From the NCBI GenBank assembly GCA_904502245.1, contig CAJGDN010000001.1, forward strand, positions 1 to 56,729: a DNA stretch of 56,729 nucleotides, read 5' to 3'. This document shows, piece after piece, positions 8,040-16,858 of this stretch. How positions within the stretch are numbered: the stretch's first letter is position 1; every line of letters begins with the position of its first letter. The notes under the pieces are model-generated. The model worked only from the letters and a program-made list of their open reading frames with translations. It did no database searches and was not told the origin of the DNA. This DNA comes from an uncultured Alphaproteobacteria bacterium. GTDB lineage: Bacteria; Pseudomonadota; Alphaproteobacteria; Rs-D84. Made by a program: the position numbers and the translations under genes.

Positions 8040-9560
8040 ATGAAAAATAAATCTTGTGTGGCGACATGGGTTGTTTCACGTATTTTAATGGTTGCGGGTG
8101 TTGCGACATTGGTTGCTTGTGCGCGTTCTGGTGATGAAATGATGCAGTATGCGGGGCCTGTTTCTACGCCAACAGTTGATTATGTTGAGGCGTTAGATGT
8201 TTATTCGGCACCACATCAGGATTCTTTCTTGAATCAATTGGCGATGAATTATCGGTCTTATGCGATTTATAATGCGCGAACCAGTGGTTATGCAGATATG
8301 GGTGAATTGTTTGCAAACAAGGCTGTTGCTGCATTCAGTGGTGAAGTGCCATTCCCGGAATCTTTGGATAATTGGCCGATCGAAAATGAAAAGGAAGCAT
8401 TTGAATTGCAGACCGCATATAACGATTTGATGGATCAGTTAAAGAATGATGCGTCCTATTTGAATCCAGAAATTGCAGCAGAAGCCCAGGCAAAATTTGA
8501 TTGCTGGTTGTCTGCGTCTGCCAGTGGGCAGGTTGCAACTGCGCAACAGTGTCGTGAAAGATTTTTGAAAACAATGGATGTGTTGCGTGAATGTGACAAA
8601 GGACAGGTTGTTAAGAAAATGTCCGTAACAGAAACAATCGTTGAAGAATTTTCAAGTGAAGCAAGTGATGCAGATACAAAACGTAGTGCAGGTAATTATT
8701 ATCCAGAAACGCGTTCGTTGCATGCAATGAACAAGGGGGTTAAGAATCGTGAGGGCGTCATAATTGTTAATAATGTTAATGTGCCAGAACATTTGATAAA
8801 TCCTGTTCCGGTTGAACCGGTGCAGCCGATTGTGTTCAATCAAAATATTTATGGTGGAGATAAGTCTTTTACAAACAGTCAGGCAGATAACAGTGTTAAT
8901 AACAGTAATAATAATCTGAGTGCAGATTTGCCAGATGAGGAACCAGTCGTGGAACCAGTGATTCCAGTTGTTTCTGATGAATTGGTGTCGCGTGAGGAAT
9001 TTGTTAATATGATGATGGCAATGCGTGAAGAATTAAAGGCGATTAATGCGCGCCTGGATATGATTCAGGCAGCACAGGGCGAAAAAACTATGATCAAGGT
9101 TCAGCAAATTCCATTGGAACCAAAACAGCATGTTATGGAAGAGGTTTTTGAAGTTCGTTTTGATTTTAACAAAGCAACAATTAAACCAGAATACCAGGAA
9201 TTGATTAAAAAATTAGCGTCCGCAACTCAAGAAAATAAGAATATTAAGGTTTCTGTTGTTGGACATACGGATACCGCGGGGACCAGTAATTATAACTATG
9301 CACTGGGTGGGCGTCGTGCCGAAGCGGTTCAGAAGATGCTGATTAAATACGGAATTCCTGCCAGTCAGATTGTCGCAGTGTCTGCGGGCGAAGAAGATTT
9401 AGCTGTTCCAACCCCAGATAATACGCCAAATGCGGCAAATCGTCGTGTTCGTGTAGTCAAAGAGATTCATTATACCGAAGAACCAAAGCCAATCCCGATG
9501 GAAATTCAGGTGGAAGAGGTTTCGATTGCTGAATGTGGTGATTATGGGTGCGAGCAGTAA
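8040..9560 (+). CDS. OmpA-like peptidoglycan-binding lipoprotein
   Basis: An exported protein that probably tethers the outer membrane to the cell wall. A signal peptide ends in the lipobox LVAC (Cys at about residue 28), so it should be lipidated. Residues 40-200 are an alpha-helical domain I cannot name, with four cysteines. The middle (about 220-330) is low-complexity, with an Asn/Ser run and Pro/Glu-Val repeats, followed by a short coiled coil. The C-terminal OmpA domain (about 360-470) has FDFNKATIKPEY, VVGHTDTAGTSNYN, LGGRRAEAVQ and NRRVRV, the diaminopimelate-binding signature. ATG 8040 is chosen because GAAGGG lies eight bases upstream. It is followed by a separately promoted small gene. 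Confidence 0.88.
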   Translation: MKNKSCVATWVVSRILMVAGVATLVACARSGDEMMQYAGPVSTPTVDYVEALDVYSAPHQDSFLNQLAMNYRSYAIYNARTSGYADMGELFANKAVAAFSGEVPFPESLDNWPIENEKEAFELQTAYNDLMDQLKNDASYLNPEIAAEAQAKFDCWLSASASGQVATAQQCRERFLKTMDVLRECDKGQVVKKMSVTETIVEEFSSEASDADTKRSAGNYYPETRSLHAMNKGVKNREGVIIVNNVNVPEHLINPVPVEPVQPIVFNQNIYGGDKSFTNSQADNSVNNSNNNLSADLPDEEPVVEPVIPVVSDELVSREEFVNMMMAMREELKAINARLDMIQAAQGEKTMIKVQQIPLEPKQHVMEEVFEVRFDFNKATIKPEYQELIKKLASATQENKNIKVSVVGHTDTAGTSNYNYALGGRRAEAVQKMLIKYGIPASQIVAVSAGEEDLAVPTPDNTPNAANRRVRVVKEIHYTEEPKPIPMEIQVEEVSIAECGDYGCEQ

Positions 9561-9578
9561 AATATTTGTACAAAATAC

Positions 9579-9607
9579 TTGACAAAAAGTTTTTTGTTGT
9601 ATATATT
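9579..9607 (+). promoter_or_regulatory. Consensus sigma-70 promoter of the 47-aa gene
   Basis: TTGACA at 9579-9584, a 17-base spacer, and TATATT at 9602-9607. It is among the best housekeeping-type promoters in the window. Confidence 0.8.
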
Positions 9608-9647
9608 TGCTGTCGTCAGAGAGATGTTTTGATAAAGGGCATTTGAA

Positions 9648-9791
9648 ATGACTGATATGGTAAAAGATTTTAAGGTTGGCGCAATGAACCTGGAACAGGG
9701 AATGCGTGCACGTAGTTTTAAAAAAGGTGCAGAGGCAATTAATTTGAACCAAATTTTTGGGGCGCGCGGAATTAATTTTGGCGCTGAATAA
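9648..9791 (+). CDS. Small protein of 47 aa, strongly expressed by prediction
   Basis: I do not recognise this protein. It begins MTDMVKDFKVGAMNLEQGMR and ends in a Gly/Asn/Phe-rich tail (NQIFGARGINFGAE), with no cysteines, no signal peptide and no membrane segment. Net charge is near neutral with a basic centre (RARSFKKG). An AAGGG site lies eight bases before the ATG. The gene has its own consensus promoter (9579-9607) and its own strong terminator (9820-9847), so it forms a complete transcription unit of about 230 nt. That arrangement argues for a genuine, abundant small protein or a dual-function small RNA rather than a chance frame. Confidence 0.72.
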   Translation: MTDMVKDFKVGAMNLEQGMRARSFKKGAEAINLNQIFGARGINFGAE

Positions 9792-9819
9792 AAATAACAT
9801 TTATGCGTTGCAGGATTTT

Positions 9820-9847
9820 ACCGTGCGTTTTCGCACGGTTTTTTTTA
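9820..9847 (+). terminator. Terminator of the 47-aa gene
   Basis: Perfect eight-pair stem ACCGTGCG / CGCACGGT with a four-T loop, then a seven-base T-run. Confidence 0.95.
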
Positions 9848-9980
9848 TTGAATAAAAGTTTATTACTGTGATTGATTATGTGATGTGTTATTAGATAGAC
9901 TTGTTCTTTGCATAATTAATATGTTGTATAAATATTGGAAAAATGCTATCATTTTATAAGAAAATGAGGGAACTTAAATT

Positions 9981-11453
9981 ATGAAACGTTTTTTTTCAGT
10001 GTTTGTAATTATGTTGTTGTCCTGTGTGTGTGATGCAGAGGCTAAGACTTATGCCAGGCCAGGTGAGTATAAAAATGGTGGGTTTCGACATGATTGTAGG
10101 CCAGGCTGTTATTGCGAAGGCAACAAAGATGGCAAAGGAGTACATTGGACTGCAGGTGATATTAGGAGGGGCTGTCTAAATAGGTGGTCCAAGGTTACAA
10201 AAGTGTTAAATAGTATAGGTGTGTTCTTGTGTCCTGCTGATTTTCCTGATTCTGATTATGCAGCAAAGTCAAGTGCAGATTGTTATTTCCGTAATGCAGC
10301 AGGTGCAAAGATTAAATATGTTAAGGTTTCGTGTAGTGCAGGTGAATATTTGCCCAAAGGGTCGGATAAATGTGCGTTGTGTCCGGCAGGGTATTATTGC
10401 CCATCATCTTTTACGGAATACCCAAGCAAGGACAAGGATCAAGGTGAAATGATTGAAATGCCAACAGGTTATACATCAGACCGGGGGGCAAAGTCAGAAA
10501 CAAATAAGAAGAAAATAGATGAAATTCCGTGCGAAGCGGGAAAATATTCGCAGTATGGCAAGTGTGAGGTTTGTCCTGCGACTTATTACTGTCCAGGGGC
10601 AACGGATTCGGCAGCGATGAAATACGAGTGTCCTGCTGCTGTTCCAGAAAATGTTCGAGAAATGCGCACTTATCCAGAACAATATTATGCCGATGATGTA
10701 GTAAATGATGTAGAAAAATGGGGGCAGGAAACAGCCTTGAAGTTAAAACCGCATAAAGTGGTTGATTGGAGTTCAAAAACAGGTCTGAAATCCCAGGCGG
10801 AGTGTTCGTTGATTTATGTTGGTGAAAATATGCGCGGTAAGTTTCATCATGATAACGTTAAATATAATACTGTATCAGAAAAGTATGATGTCGAAGGCGG
10901 GGATTTGTATTATCTAAGCGTGAAACCAGGATATTATTTGACGGAACCATATATGGTTAATGGAATAAAATATTGTGATCATCATAATAATGATTCTGCG
11001 CATTATATGTTGTATCGTCGTGCAGAATTGTGCCCGCCAGATAAATGGTGCCCAGGTGTTGCGGTCACTGTCTGTAACAAGGGGACGCACGGGGATACTA
11101 TGGGGCTGAAAGAACCTGAGGATGTTACCTGTGCCAAAGGACAGTATTTGCCGGCAAATTCGAGCTATTGCGCACCGTGTGATACAAAAAAATATTTATG
11201 TGAAGGCGGTAATTTTAAAACCACATATCATGATCAAGGTAGGTATGTGACATATACCCAGGCGCAAATGCTATATGGTCCCAGCAAAAAAAGATCATCT
11301 GATCTTGCAGAGACATGTTGGGGGATTTTGGGTGAAGTTGGATATATAAGTTGTGTGCTGGGAAAAGATGTTTCAAAAAAACAAAATGAAGAAACGCCTG
11401 AGTCAAATGAAGAAATAATTGTTCCGGCACCAGGTGAAGAGAATGCAAGTTAA
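9981..11453 (+). CDS. Secreted Cys-rich repeat protein (ephrin-receptor/GCC2-GCC3-like)
   Basis: An exported 490-aa protein. The signal peptide (about residues 1-21, MKRFFSVFVIMLLSCVCDAEA) is followed by a region with many cysteines in the pattern GEYLPKGSDKCALCPAGYYCP and GKYSQYGKCEVCPATYYCPG. These resemble the Cys-rich modules of eukaryotic ephrin/TNF-type receptors (GCC2_GCC3-like). At least four such modules are visible (near residues 115-140, 180-205, 335-350 and 375-405), separated by less regular stretches. The C-terminus is acidic and Pro/Glu-rich without an anchor. An AGGGA site precedes ATG 9981. Likely surface or periplasmic and disulfide-bonded; function unknown. The module type recurs in the 49.6 kb gene. 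Confidence 0.75.
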   Translation: MKRFFSVFVIMLLSCVCDAEAKTYARPGEYKNGGFRHDCRPGCYCEGNKDGKGVHWTAGDIRRGCLNRWSKVTKVLNSIGVFLCPADFPDSDYAAKSSADCYFRNAAGAKIKYVKVSCSAGEYLPKGSDKCALCPAGYYCPSSFTEYPSKDKDQGEMIEMPTGYTSDRGAKSETNKKKIDEIPCEAGKYSQYGKCEVCPATYYCPGATDSAAMKYECPAAVPENVREMRTYPEQYYADDVVNDVEKWGQETALKLKPHKVVDWSSKTGLKSQAECSLIYVGENMRGKFHHDNVKYNTVSEKYDVEGGDLYYLSVKPGYYLTEPYMVNGIKYCDHHNNDSAHYMLYRRAELCPPDKWCPGVAVTVCNKGTHGDTMGLKEPEDVTCAKGQYLPANSSYCAPCDTKKYLCEGGNFKTTYHDQGRYVTYTQAQMLYGPSKKRSSDLAETCWGILGEVGYISCVLGKDVSKKQNEETPESNEEIIVPAPGEENAS

Positions 11454-11458
11454 AAAAT

Positions 11459-11490
11459 ACCCCCAGTTTAGGGGGTTATTTTGTTTTTTG
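11459..11490 (+). terminator. Terminator between convergent genes
   Basis: ACCCCC / GGGGGT stem then TTATTTTGTTTTTT. It serves the Cys-rich gene on the plus strand. The arm overlaps the last base of the minus-strand ClpP-like gene, and the A-run at 11452-11457 could serve that strand too. Confidence 0.8.
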
Positions 11491-12150
11491 ATTTCGTTTT
11501 TTTGCAATATTTGATATTTTTCCGTGTTCGTTAAGTATCCAATCGCACATATTCATTTCCAGACATTCCGGGGCGGATAGATAGCCTGATTCGCAGCGTA
11601 TGAATTTTTCAAGTTTATTTTCAGGGATTTTTGTATATGTTTTATATTTTTCATTTATAATCTTTTTTTGGTTGGCAATTTGCTGTGCACGAATTGCAAT
11701 GTCGTCTGGATTACAGGCAATCATGCTGCTGGTGCCAAAGTGAACCATGTGACGTGCATCGTGTGCCATAATGCGGAAACCAGGGGTGCCTTGGATGGCT
11801 AACAGGCTGCCGCAGCTGAATGCGCGTGCCAATACAGTCGTGCGGATGATTGCGCCGCGTGATTTTGCGATGTTTAGTAAGGTTGATAAGCATTGTAATG
11901 CGTTTTCTAAACCACCAGCCGAGTCGATAAAAATATCAATGATTGGATTTTTGATGTTTTTTGTATTGTATGGTGATGTTAGTTTGCCAGATAAGCTATA
12001 TACAGGAAATTGTGGCAGTGAAAAAATATAATTGCCAAGATTTCCAACCAGTTCGCTCATTTCTTTGGTTGAAAAATCACCCAGTATGTATACCTGGGAA
12101 CCAGCAATGTAGCTGGCACTGTGGCTGTTGTTAATTATATTATCGGGCAT
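11476..12150 (-). CDS. Orphan ClpP-like serine protease homologue
   Basis: A 224-aa protein with the ClpP/crotonase fold. FIDSAGG (about 74-80) matches the NSPGG oxyanion strand of ClpP. FSCGSLLAI carries the likely nucleophile Ser112. RHMVHFG carries the likely His137. YLSAPECLEMNMCDWIL at 190-206 matches the FLSAPEAVEYGLVDSIL block of E. coli ClpP. At the position of the third triad residue (Asp171 in E. coli) I read Ser188, next to Glu187, so the triad may be altered. The regular ClpP of this organism is at 39397 and is intact. The protein has no signal peptide and no adjacent Clp ATPase. AAAGGA precedes the ATG. Confidence 0.78.
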   Translation of the reverse strand: MPDNIINNSHSASYIAGSQVYILGDFSTKEMSELVGNLGNYIFSLPQFPVYSLSGKLTSPYNTKNIKNPIIDIFIDSAGGLENALQCLSTLLNIAKSRGAIIRTTVLARAFSCGSLLAIQGTPGFRIMAHDARHMVHFGTSSMIACNPDDIAIRAQQIANQKKIINEKYKTYTKIPENKLEKFIRCESGYLSAPECLEMNMCDWILNEHGKISNIAKKRNQKTK

Positions 12151-12179
12151 TTTTTATCCTTTGGCTGTGTAAGTATTAT

Positions 12180-12205
12180 GTTAGTACAGTCGTATTATTT
12201 GTCAA
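12180..12205 (-). promoter_or_regulatory. Promoter of the ClpP-like gene
   Basis: On the minus strand, TTGACAAA (12205-12198), nine bases, then TGTACTA (12188-12182). The same two blocks with nearly the same spacing precede the Fic-like gene (22.4 kb) and the subtilisin-like gene (37.3 kb). Confidence 0.6.
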
Positions 12206-12226
12206 TTAAAAAAATATTTATAAATC

Positions 12227-12255
12227 TTGCCTTGGGCGGTTAAAGGCGCTATTAT
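12227..12255 (+). promoter_or_regulatory. Promoter of nifJ
   Basis: TTGCCT (12227-12232), 17-base spacer, TATTAT (12250-12255), about 40 bases before the nifJ start codon. Confidence 0.6.
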
Positions 12256-12296
12256 CCATGCGATGTTGAATTTGTTTAGGTAAAGGAAGTGTTATT

Positions 12297-15200
12297 ATGA
12301 CAGATAAACTGATTGTTGATGGAAACTGGGCGGCGGCTGATGTTGCGTACAGATGTGTTGATTTTGCAGCGATTTATCCAATTACCCCCAGCAGCACTAT
12401 GGGCGAATTGGCCGATGAATGGTCGTTCCAGCATAAAAAAAATATTTGGGGTGCAATTCCGCAAATAATTGAAATGCAATCCGAAGCCGGGGCGGCAGGG
12501 GCTATGCACGGTGCTTTGCAGATGGGCAGTTTGGCAACAACGTTTACTGCATCCCAAGGTTTGTTGTTGATGATTCCAAATATGTACAAGATTGCAGGCG
12601 AACAGACACCATTTGTTATGCATGTCGCGGCACGTGCATTGGCAACACATGCATTGTCAATATTTGGTGATCACAGTGATGTTATGTCGGTGCGTTCGGT
12701 CGGGTTTGCAATGTTATCTTCGCATAATGTACAACAGGCGCATGATATGGCAGCAATCGCACACGCGGCAACATTGCGTTCACGTGTGCCGTTCTTGCAT
12801 TTCTTTGATGGGTTTCGTACCAGTCATGAAGAATCGCGACTGATTCGTATTTCAGATGAAGTTTTGGAAAAAATGATTCCAAACGATTTGGTCTTGGCGA
12901 ATCGTGCACGTGGAATGACGCCAGATAATCCAGTAATTCGTGGTACTGCACAAAATCCAGATGTCTATTTCCAGGGACGCGAGGCGGCAAATCCACTGTA
13001 TCAAAAAACACCAGAAATTGTACAGGCGTGTATGGATGAATTTGCGCAATTAACAGGGCGTAAATATGGCTTAGTTGATTATGTCGGTGATGAAAATGCA
13101 GAAAATATTATTGTTGCCATGGGCAGTGGGTGCGAGACAATTGAAGAAACATTGGCACATCTGCCGGCAGGATTAGGACTGTTAAAGGTTCATTTGTATC
13201 GTCCATTCCCAGTCGAAGCGTTTCTGAATGCAATGCCAAAATCTGTTAAACGAATCGCTGTTCTGGACAGAACCAAGGAACCAGGCAGTATTGGTGAACC
13301 ATTATATCAAGATGTAAAATCAATCGTTCCAGATGGAATAGAAGTGTTTGGTGGGCGTTATGGTCTGGGGTCCAAAGAATTTAAACCAAGGGATGTTAAA
13401 GCGATATATGAAAACCTGATGCGGGGGACGCTGCATCATAACTTTACAGTTGGAATTGACGACGATTTAAGTGGATTGTCGTTAAAGACAGATCCTGCAT
13501 TTGCGGTGGAAGATCCGAACTTTAAGACTGCTATTTTATATGGTATTGGCAGTGATGGTACAGTTGGTGCGGTTAAAAACATTGTTAAAATTGTTGGGGA
13601 AAATTCAGATTTGTATCCACAATCTTATGCGGTGTATGATTCAAAAAAATCAGGTGGATTGACCGCATCGCATATTCGTTTTTCTGATGCGCCGATTAAA
13701 AGTCAGTATTTGGTCGAGGTTGCAGACTTTATCAGTGTTTCAAATTTCATGATTGCGCAACGCTTTGATGTGTTCCGTGGTTTGCGCGTGGGGGGAACTG
13801 TGATGATTAATACGTCCCTGGCACCAGATGTTGCGTTTGCGAACTTGCCAAAAGACACCCAGGAACATTTAATCAGAATCCGTGCGAATATTTATTTCTT
13901 GGATGCAAATCGTGCGGCGGCCGAATTGGGATTAGGAAATCGTATTAATACATTTATCATGTTAAATTTCTTTAATTTAACAAATGTTATTGATCCAGCC
14001 CAGGCAGCAATCAGTGCCAAGGCAGCAATTGAAAAGACATATAAGAAAAAGGGTATGGATGTCGTTCAGGCAAACTGGGCAGCAGTGGATAAGGCAGCAG
14101 AATATCTAAGGAAATATGACGTTCCGTCATCTATATCAAATTTTGCGCCAGACTTTATCCCAGCAATGACATTGGATACGCCGGCAGAAATTGCAGGTAC
14201 ATTGGGTGAAATGGCCGCGCAGCGTGGGGATGCAATTCCGGTATCGCGTTTCCGTGTAGATGGACAGTTTGGGGCAGGTCAATATCCAGTTGGTACATCA
14301 AAATATGAAAAACGTGCAATATCAGATAAAGTTGCGGTTGTGGATATTGATAAATGCATCCAATGTGGAAAATGTTCAATGATGTGTCCGCATGCCGCAA
14401 TACGTATCAAGGCATTAACAGAAGAGCAAGCCGAAGAACTGCGTGCCAAAGGTGTGCGGGTTGTTCCGATGAAAACACCTGAATTGGGGCCAAATATGTA
14501 TTTTACAATAAATATCTCGCCGGCAGATTGTACAGGATGTAATGTTTGTGTGAAAAATTGTCCGGTTGGTGCGTTATCAATGGCGCCAGCACGTGATGTT
14601 ATGGCGGATAATCAGGCGGCTTTTAATGCGGCAGAACAAATGCCTGATTTCCCACGCGAAAAGTTAAATCTGAATATCCCAAAGCATGTAGAATTGTTGC
14701 CGCATTACTTTGAATTCCCGGGTGCATGTGCGGGATGCGGTGAAACACCGTATGTAAAGCTGTTGGCGCATCTGTTTGGTGACAGAATGATTGTTGCAAA
14801 TGCAACGGGCTGTTCTTCAATATATGGTGCGAATTTGCCAACAACCCCATGGACCAAGGATAAGGCAGGGCGTGGACCAGCCTGGTCTAATTCTTTGTTC
14901 GAAGATAATGCGGAATATGGTTTGGGAATGCGGTTGGCACTGAATCAGAAACGTCATTCGTTAAAGGGACTGCTGTTCGAATTGGGAATTGAGAATGTTG
15001 AAGAATTGTTTAATGAAACCGATTCGCAAAAACAGCGTCAAATTGAAGAAATTTTGCGTAAACAACTGGCAAAAATAGATGGGCCACGTGCACGTCTGGC
15101 AGAAAGTCAGATTGGTGAAATTGTCGATAAATCTGTTTGGATTGTTGGCGGTGATGGATGGGCGTATGATATTGGATATGGTGGCGTTGATCATATTCTG

Positions 15201-15809
15201 CACAGTGGTGAAAATGTCAATGTTTTGGTATTGGATACCGAAGGCTATTCAAACACAGGTGGTCAGCAGTCAAAATCTACACCTTTTGGTGCCAGTATGA
15301 AATTTGCTATTGGTGGCAAGGAGCATGCAAAGAAGGATTTGGGTATGATTGCTATGATGAGCGGTGCGTATGTTGCACAAATTGCGTTGGGCGCAAATCA
15401 GGCCCAGGCGATTCGCGCATTCCGCGAAGCAGAATCGTTCAATGGACCGTCAATAATATTGGCATATGCACCATGTATTGCACATGGATTTGCATTGCAA
15501 AATGGTGCAGATCATCAAATGCAGATGGTTCAGACCGGCGCGTGGCCACTGTTCCGATTCGATCCGCGGTTGATTGCTGATGGTCATAATCCATTGACTA
15601 TGGATTCCAATGTTGATAACCCGTTACCGTTGGAAGATTTCTTGAAAACGGAAAGTCGATTCGGTGCGGCGCGTGCGGCAAATCCGCAGTTTAATAAGTT
15701 GGTAGATTTGGCCAAGGCAAATAATGCATACAAAAGTGAATTGAAAAAGCATATAGCACAGTTTGCAATGTTGAATAAACCAGTTGTTAAAGAAAACGGC
15801 GAGGGATAA
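12297..15809 (+). CDS. nifJ: Pyruvate:ferredoxin (flavodoxin) oxidoreductase
   Basis: This enzyme oxidatively decarboxylates pyruvate to acetyl-CoA and reduces ferredoxin or flavodoxin, the hallmark of anaerobic pyruvate metabolism. The 1170-aa single-chain form is complete. The N-terminal domain has IYPITPSSTMGELADEW and binds pyruvate and thiamine diphosphate. A CoA-binding region follows. Two 4Fe-4S motifs come next, CIQCGKCSMMCP and CTGCNVCVKNCP (about residues 686-765). The thiamine-diphosphate domain has FPGACAGCGETPY, GDGWAYDIGYGG and NTGGQQSK. AAAGGAAG lies eight bases before ATG 12297. bamE follows after one base, probably in the same transcript. Such enzymes are rare in aerobic Alphaproteobacteria, so this indicates an anaerobic or microaerobic life. 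Confidence 0.97.
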   Translation: MTDKLIVDGNWAAADVAYRCVDFAAIYPITPSSTMGELADEWSFQHKKNIWGAIPQIIEMQSEAGAAGAMHGALQMGSLATTFTASQGLLLMIPNMYKIAGEQTPFVMHVAARALATHALSIFGDHSDVMSVRSVGFAMLSSHNVQQAHDMAAIAHAATLRSRVPFLHFFDGFRTSHEESRLIRISDEVLEKMIPNDLVLANRARGMTPDNPVIRGTAQNPDVYFQGREAANPLYQKTPEIVQACMDEFAQLTGRKYGLVDYVGDENAENIIVAMGSGCETIEETLAHLPAGLGLLKVHLYRPFPVEAFLNAMPKSVKRIAVLDRTKEPGSIGEPLYQDVKSIVPDGIEVFGGRYGLGSKEFKPRDVKAIYENLMRGTLHHNFTVGIDDDLSGLSLKTDPAFAVEDPNFKTAILYGIGSDGTVGAVKNIVKIVGENSDLYPQSYAVYDSKKSGGLTASHIRFSDAPIKSQYLVEVADFISVSNFMIAQRFDVFRGLRVGGTVMINTSLAPDVAFANLPKDTQEHLIRIRANIYFLDANRAAAELGLGNRINTFIMLNFFNLTNVIDPAQAAISAKAAIEKTYKKKGMDVVQANWAAVDKAAEYLRKYDVPSSISNFAPDFIPAMTLDTPAEIAGTLGEMAAQRGDAIPVSRFRVDGQFGAGQYPVGTSKYEKRAISDKVAVVDIDKCIQCGKCSMMCPHAAIRIKALTEEQAEELRAKGVRVVPMKTPELGPNMYFTINISPADCTGCNVCVKNCPVGALSMAPARDVMADNQAAFNAAEQMPDFPREKLNLNIPKHVELLPHYFEFPGACAGCGETPYVKLLAHLFGDRMIVANATGCSSIYGANLPTTPWTKDKAGRGPAWSNSLFEDNAEYGLGMRLALNQKRHSLKGLLFELGIENVEELFNETDSQKQRQIEEILRKQLAKIDGPRARLAESQIGEIVDKSVWIVGGDGWAYDIGYGGVDHILHSGENVNVLVLDTEGYSNTGGQQSKSTPFGASMKFAIGGKEHAKKDLGMIAMMSGAYVAQIALGANQAQAIRAFREAESFNGPSIILAYAPCIAHGFALQNGADHQMQMVQTGAWPLFRFDPRLIADGHNPLTMDSNVDNPLPLEDFLKTESRFGAARAANPQFNKLVDLAKANNAYKSELKKHIAQFAMLNKPVVKENGEG

Positions 15810-15810
15810 A

Positions 15811-16245
15811 ATGAAAAAGTTATTATTCTTGGTAATTGGAATGCTGTGTGTGACAGCATGCACGTTCCAAACAAAACATCGTGGTTATGTATTTCCGGCT
15901 GATTTGGAAAGTCTGGCTGCCAATATAAAAACAACAGCGGATTTAAATGATAAAATAGGGGCGCCATTGGTTAAGACAATATATGGTGATGAAGTCTGGA
16001 TTTATTACGGTACAGATGAAAATTATCGTGGACCGTTGGCACCAACGTTTACCGATGAAACAGTGTTGTTGGCATGGGTAAAGGGAGGTCGTGTCTTGAA
16101 AACCAAGGTCTTGCGAGATGCAGATTTGCCAGATGTTAAATTGGTGGATGGCGAAACTGAAATTCCGGCGGCGATTGAATTAAATGCGTTGGAAGAATTG
16201 TTTAATAATATTGGTCGTTTCAGCCCAGCCGGATTGGGACAATAA
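15811..16245 (+). CDS. bamE: BamE-like outer membrane lipoprotein
   Basis: A small lipoprotein of the SmpA/OmlA (BamE) type, part of the machinery that inserts beta-barrel proteins into the outer membrane. ATG 15811 gives a signal peptide (MKKLLFLVIGMLCVTAC) with lipobox VTAC and mature Cys17. The BamE fold follows: HRGYVFPADLESL, TTADLNDKIGAPLVKT and EVWIYYGTDENYRGPLAPTF. A GAGGG site lies five bases upstream of this ATG. The longer frame from 15784 would lie inside nifJ and spoil the signal peptide. At 144 aa it is of normal size. It directly follows nifJ and ends in a strong terminator. Confidence 0.85.
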   Translation: MKKLLFLVIGMLCVTACTFQTKHRGYVFPADLESLAANIKTTADLNDKIGAPLVKTIYGDEVWIYYGTDENYRGPLAPTFTDETVLLAWVKGGRVLKTKVLRDADLPDVKLVDGETEIPAAIELNALEELFNNIGRFSPAGLGQ

Positions 16246-16248
16246 AAA

Positions 16249-16273
16249 ATGCGCCATGTGGCGCATTTTTTTG
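16249..16273 (+). terminator. Terminator of nifJ-bamE
   Basis: ATGCGCCA / TGGCGCAT perfect stem and seven T. Confidence 0.95.
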
Positions 16274-16275
16274 TC

Positions 16276-16304
16276 TTGTTAAAAATGTTTGGATGTTATA
16301 GAAT
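16276..16304 (+). promoter_or_regulatory. Promoter giving a leaderless mRNA for the 178-aa protein
   Basis: TTGTTA (16276-16281), 17-base spacer, TAGAAT (16299-16304), then only seven bases to ATG 16312. No Shine-Dalgarno sequence is present, so transcription should start at or next to the A of the ATG. Confidence 0.5.
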
Positions 16305-16311
16305 ATAAACC

Positions 16312-16848
16312 ATGAGAAAAAGAAATTTTGTTTTTACAATTTGTGCAATGTTGTTGCCAGTTGTTGTTGAAGCTGCGTTTACGTCGTGTGGACCAGGTTA
16401 TATTTTAATAGAAAGCCGTCAGAAAATTGACGGTGTTCCAGTGGCAGAATGTCAGAAGTTGTGGTGTCGTGATTTGGAAAACGGTAAGTTGATGGGCGAG
16501 GGAAATAAACCAAGTAGCGGATATCAGGCGACAAGTACTGCAAATGAATTATGTGATGCTGCGGGAAATTGTGTTGAATGTTGGGGGGCGCGTAAGTGGT
16601 GCGCAGGCGAGGCGCGTGGTGAATGGAATCCAGAATATGGCGCGTATACACGTGGTGGAGATAATGTAACATATTTGTCTTATCAAAAGGGAACGTGTTT
16701 TGCATGGCGTTTGGAAAAGCCAGAGTGTGAATCGGGTGAAACAGCGGTTTTGAAAGATGGTAAATGGATATGTGCAACATCATCTGGCACAACAGATGTG
16801 GGACGTGCATCAGGTGTGCGTCGTACAGGAACATTACGGCGTATGTAA
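16312..16848 (+). CDS. Exported Cys-containing protein, 178 aa
   Basis: I do not recognise the family. A signal peptide (about residues 1-22, ending VVVEAAF) is followed by a mature part with about nine cysteines, rich in Trp and Gly. Examples are TSCGPGYILIES, CQKLWCRDLENGK and CVECWGARKWCAGEARGEW. CGPGYILIES resembles the opening of the Cys-rich secreted proteins elsewhere in this window. The end is basic (RRTGTLRRM). It probably folds with disulfides in the periplasm or on the surface. The start has no ribosome-binding site but a -10 box seven bases upstream. It is monocistronic, between the bamE terminator and its own. Confidence 0.65.
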   Translation: MRKRNFVFTICAMLLPVVVEAAFTSCGPGYILIESRQKIDGVPVAECQKLWCRDLENGKLMGEGNKPSSGYQATSTANELCDAAGNCVECWGARKWCAGEARGEWNPEYGAYTRGGDNVTYLSYQKGTCFAWRLEKPECESGETAVLKDGKWICATSSGTTDVGRASGVRRTGTLRRM

Positions 16849-16858
16849 TAAGAAATTT

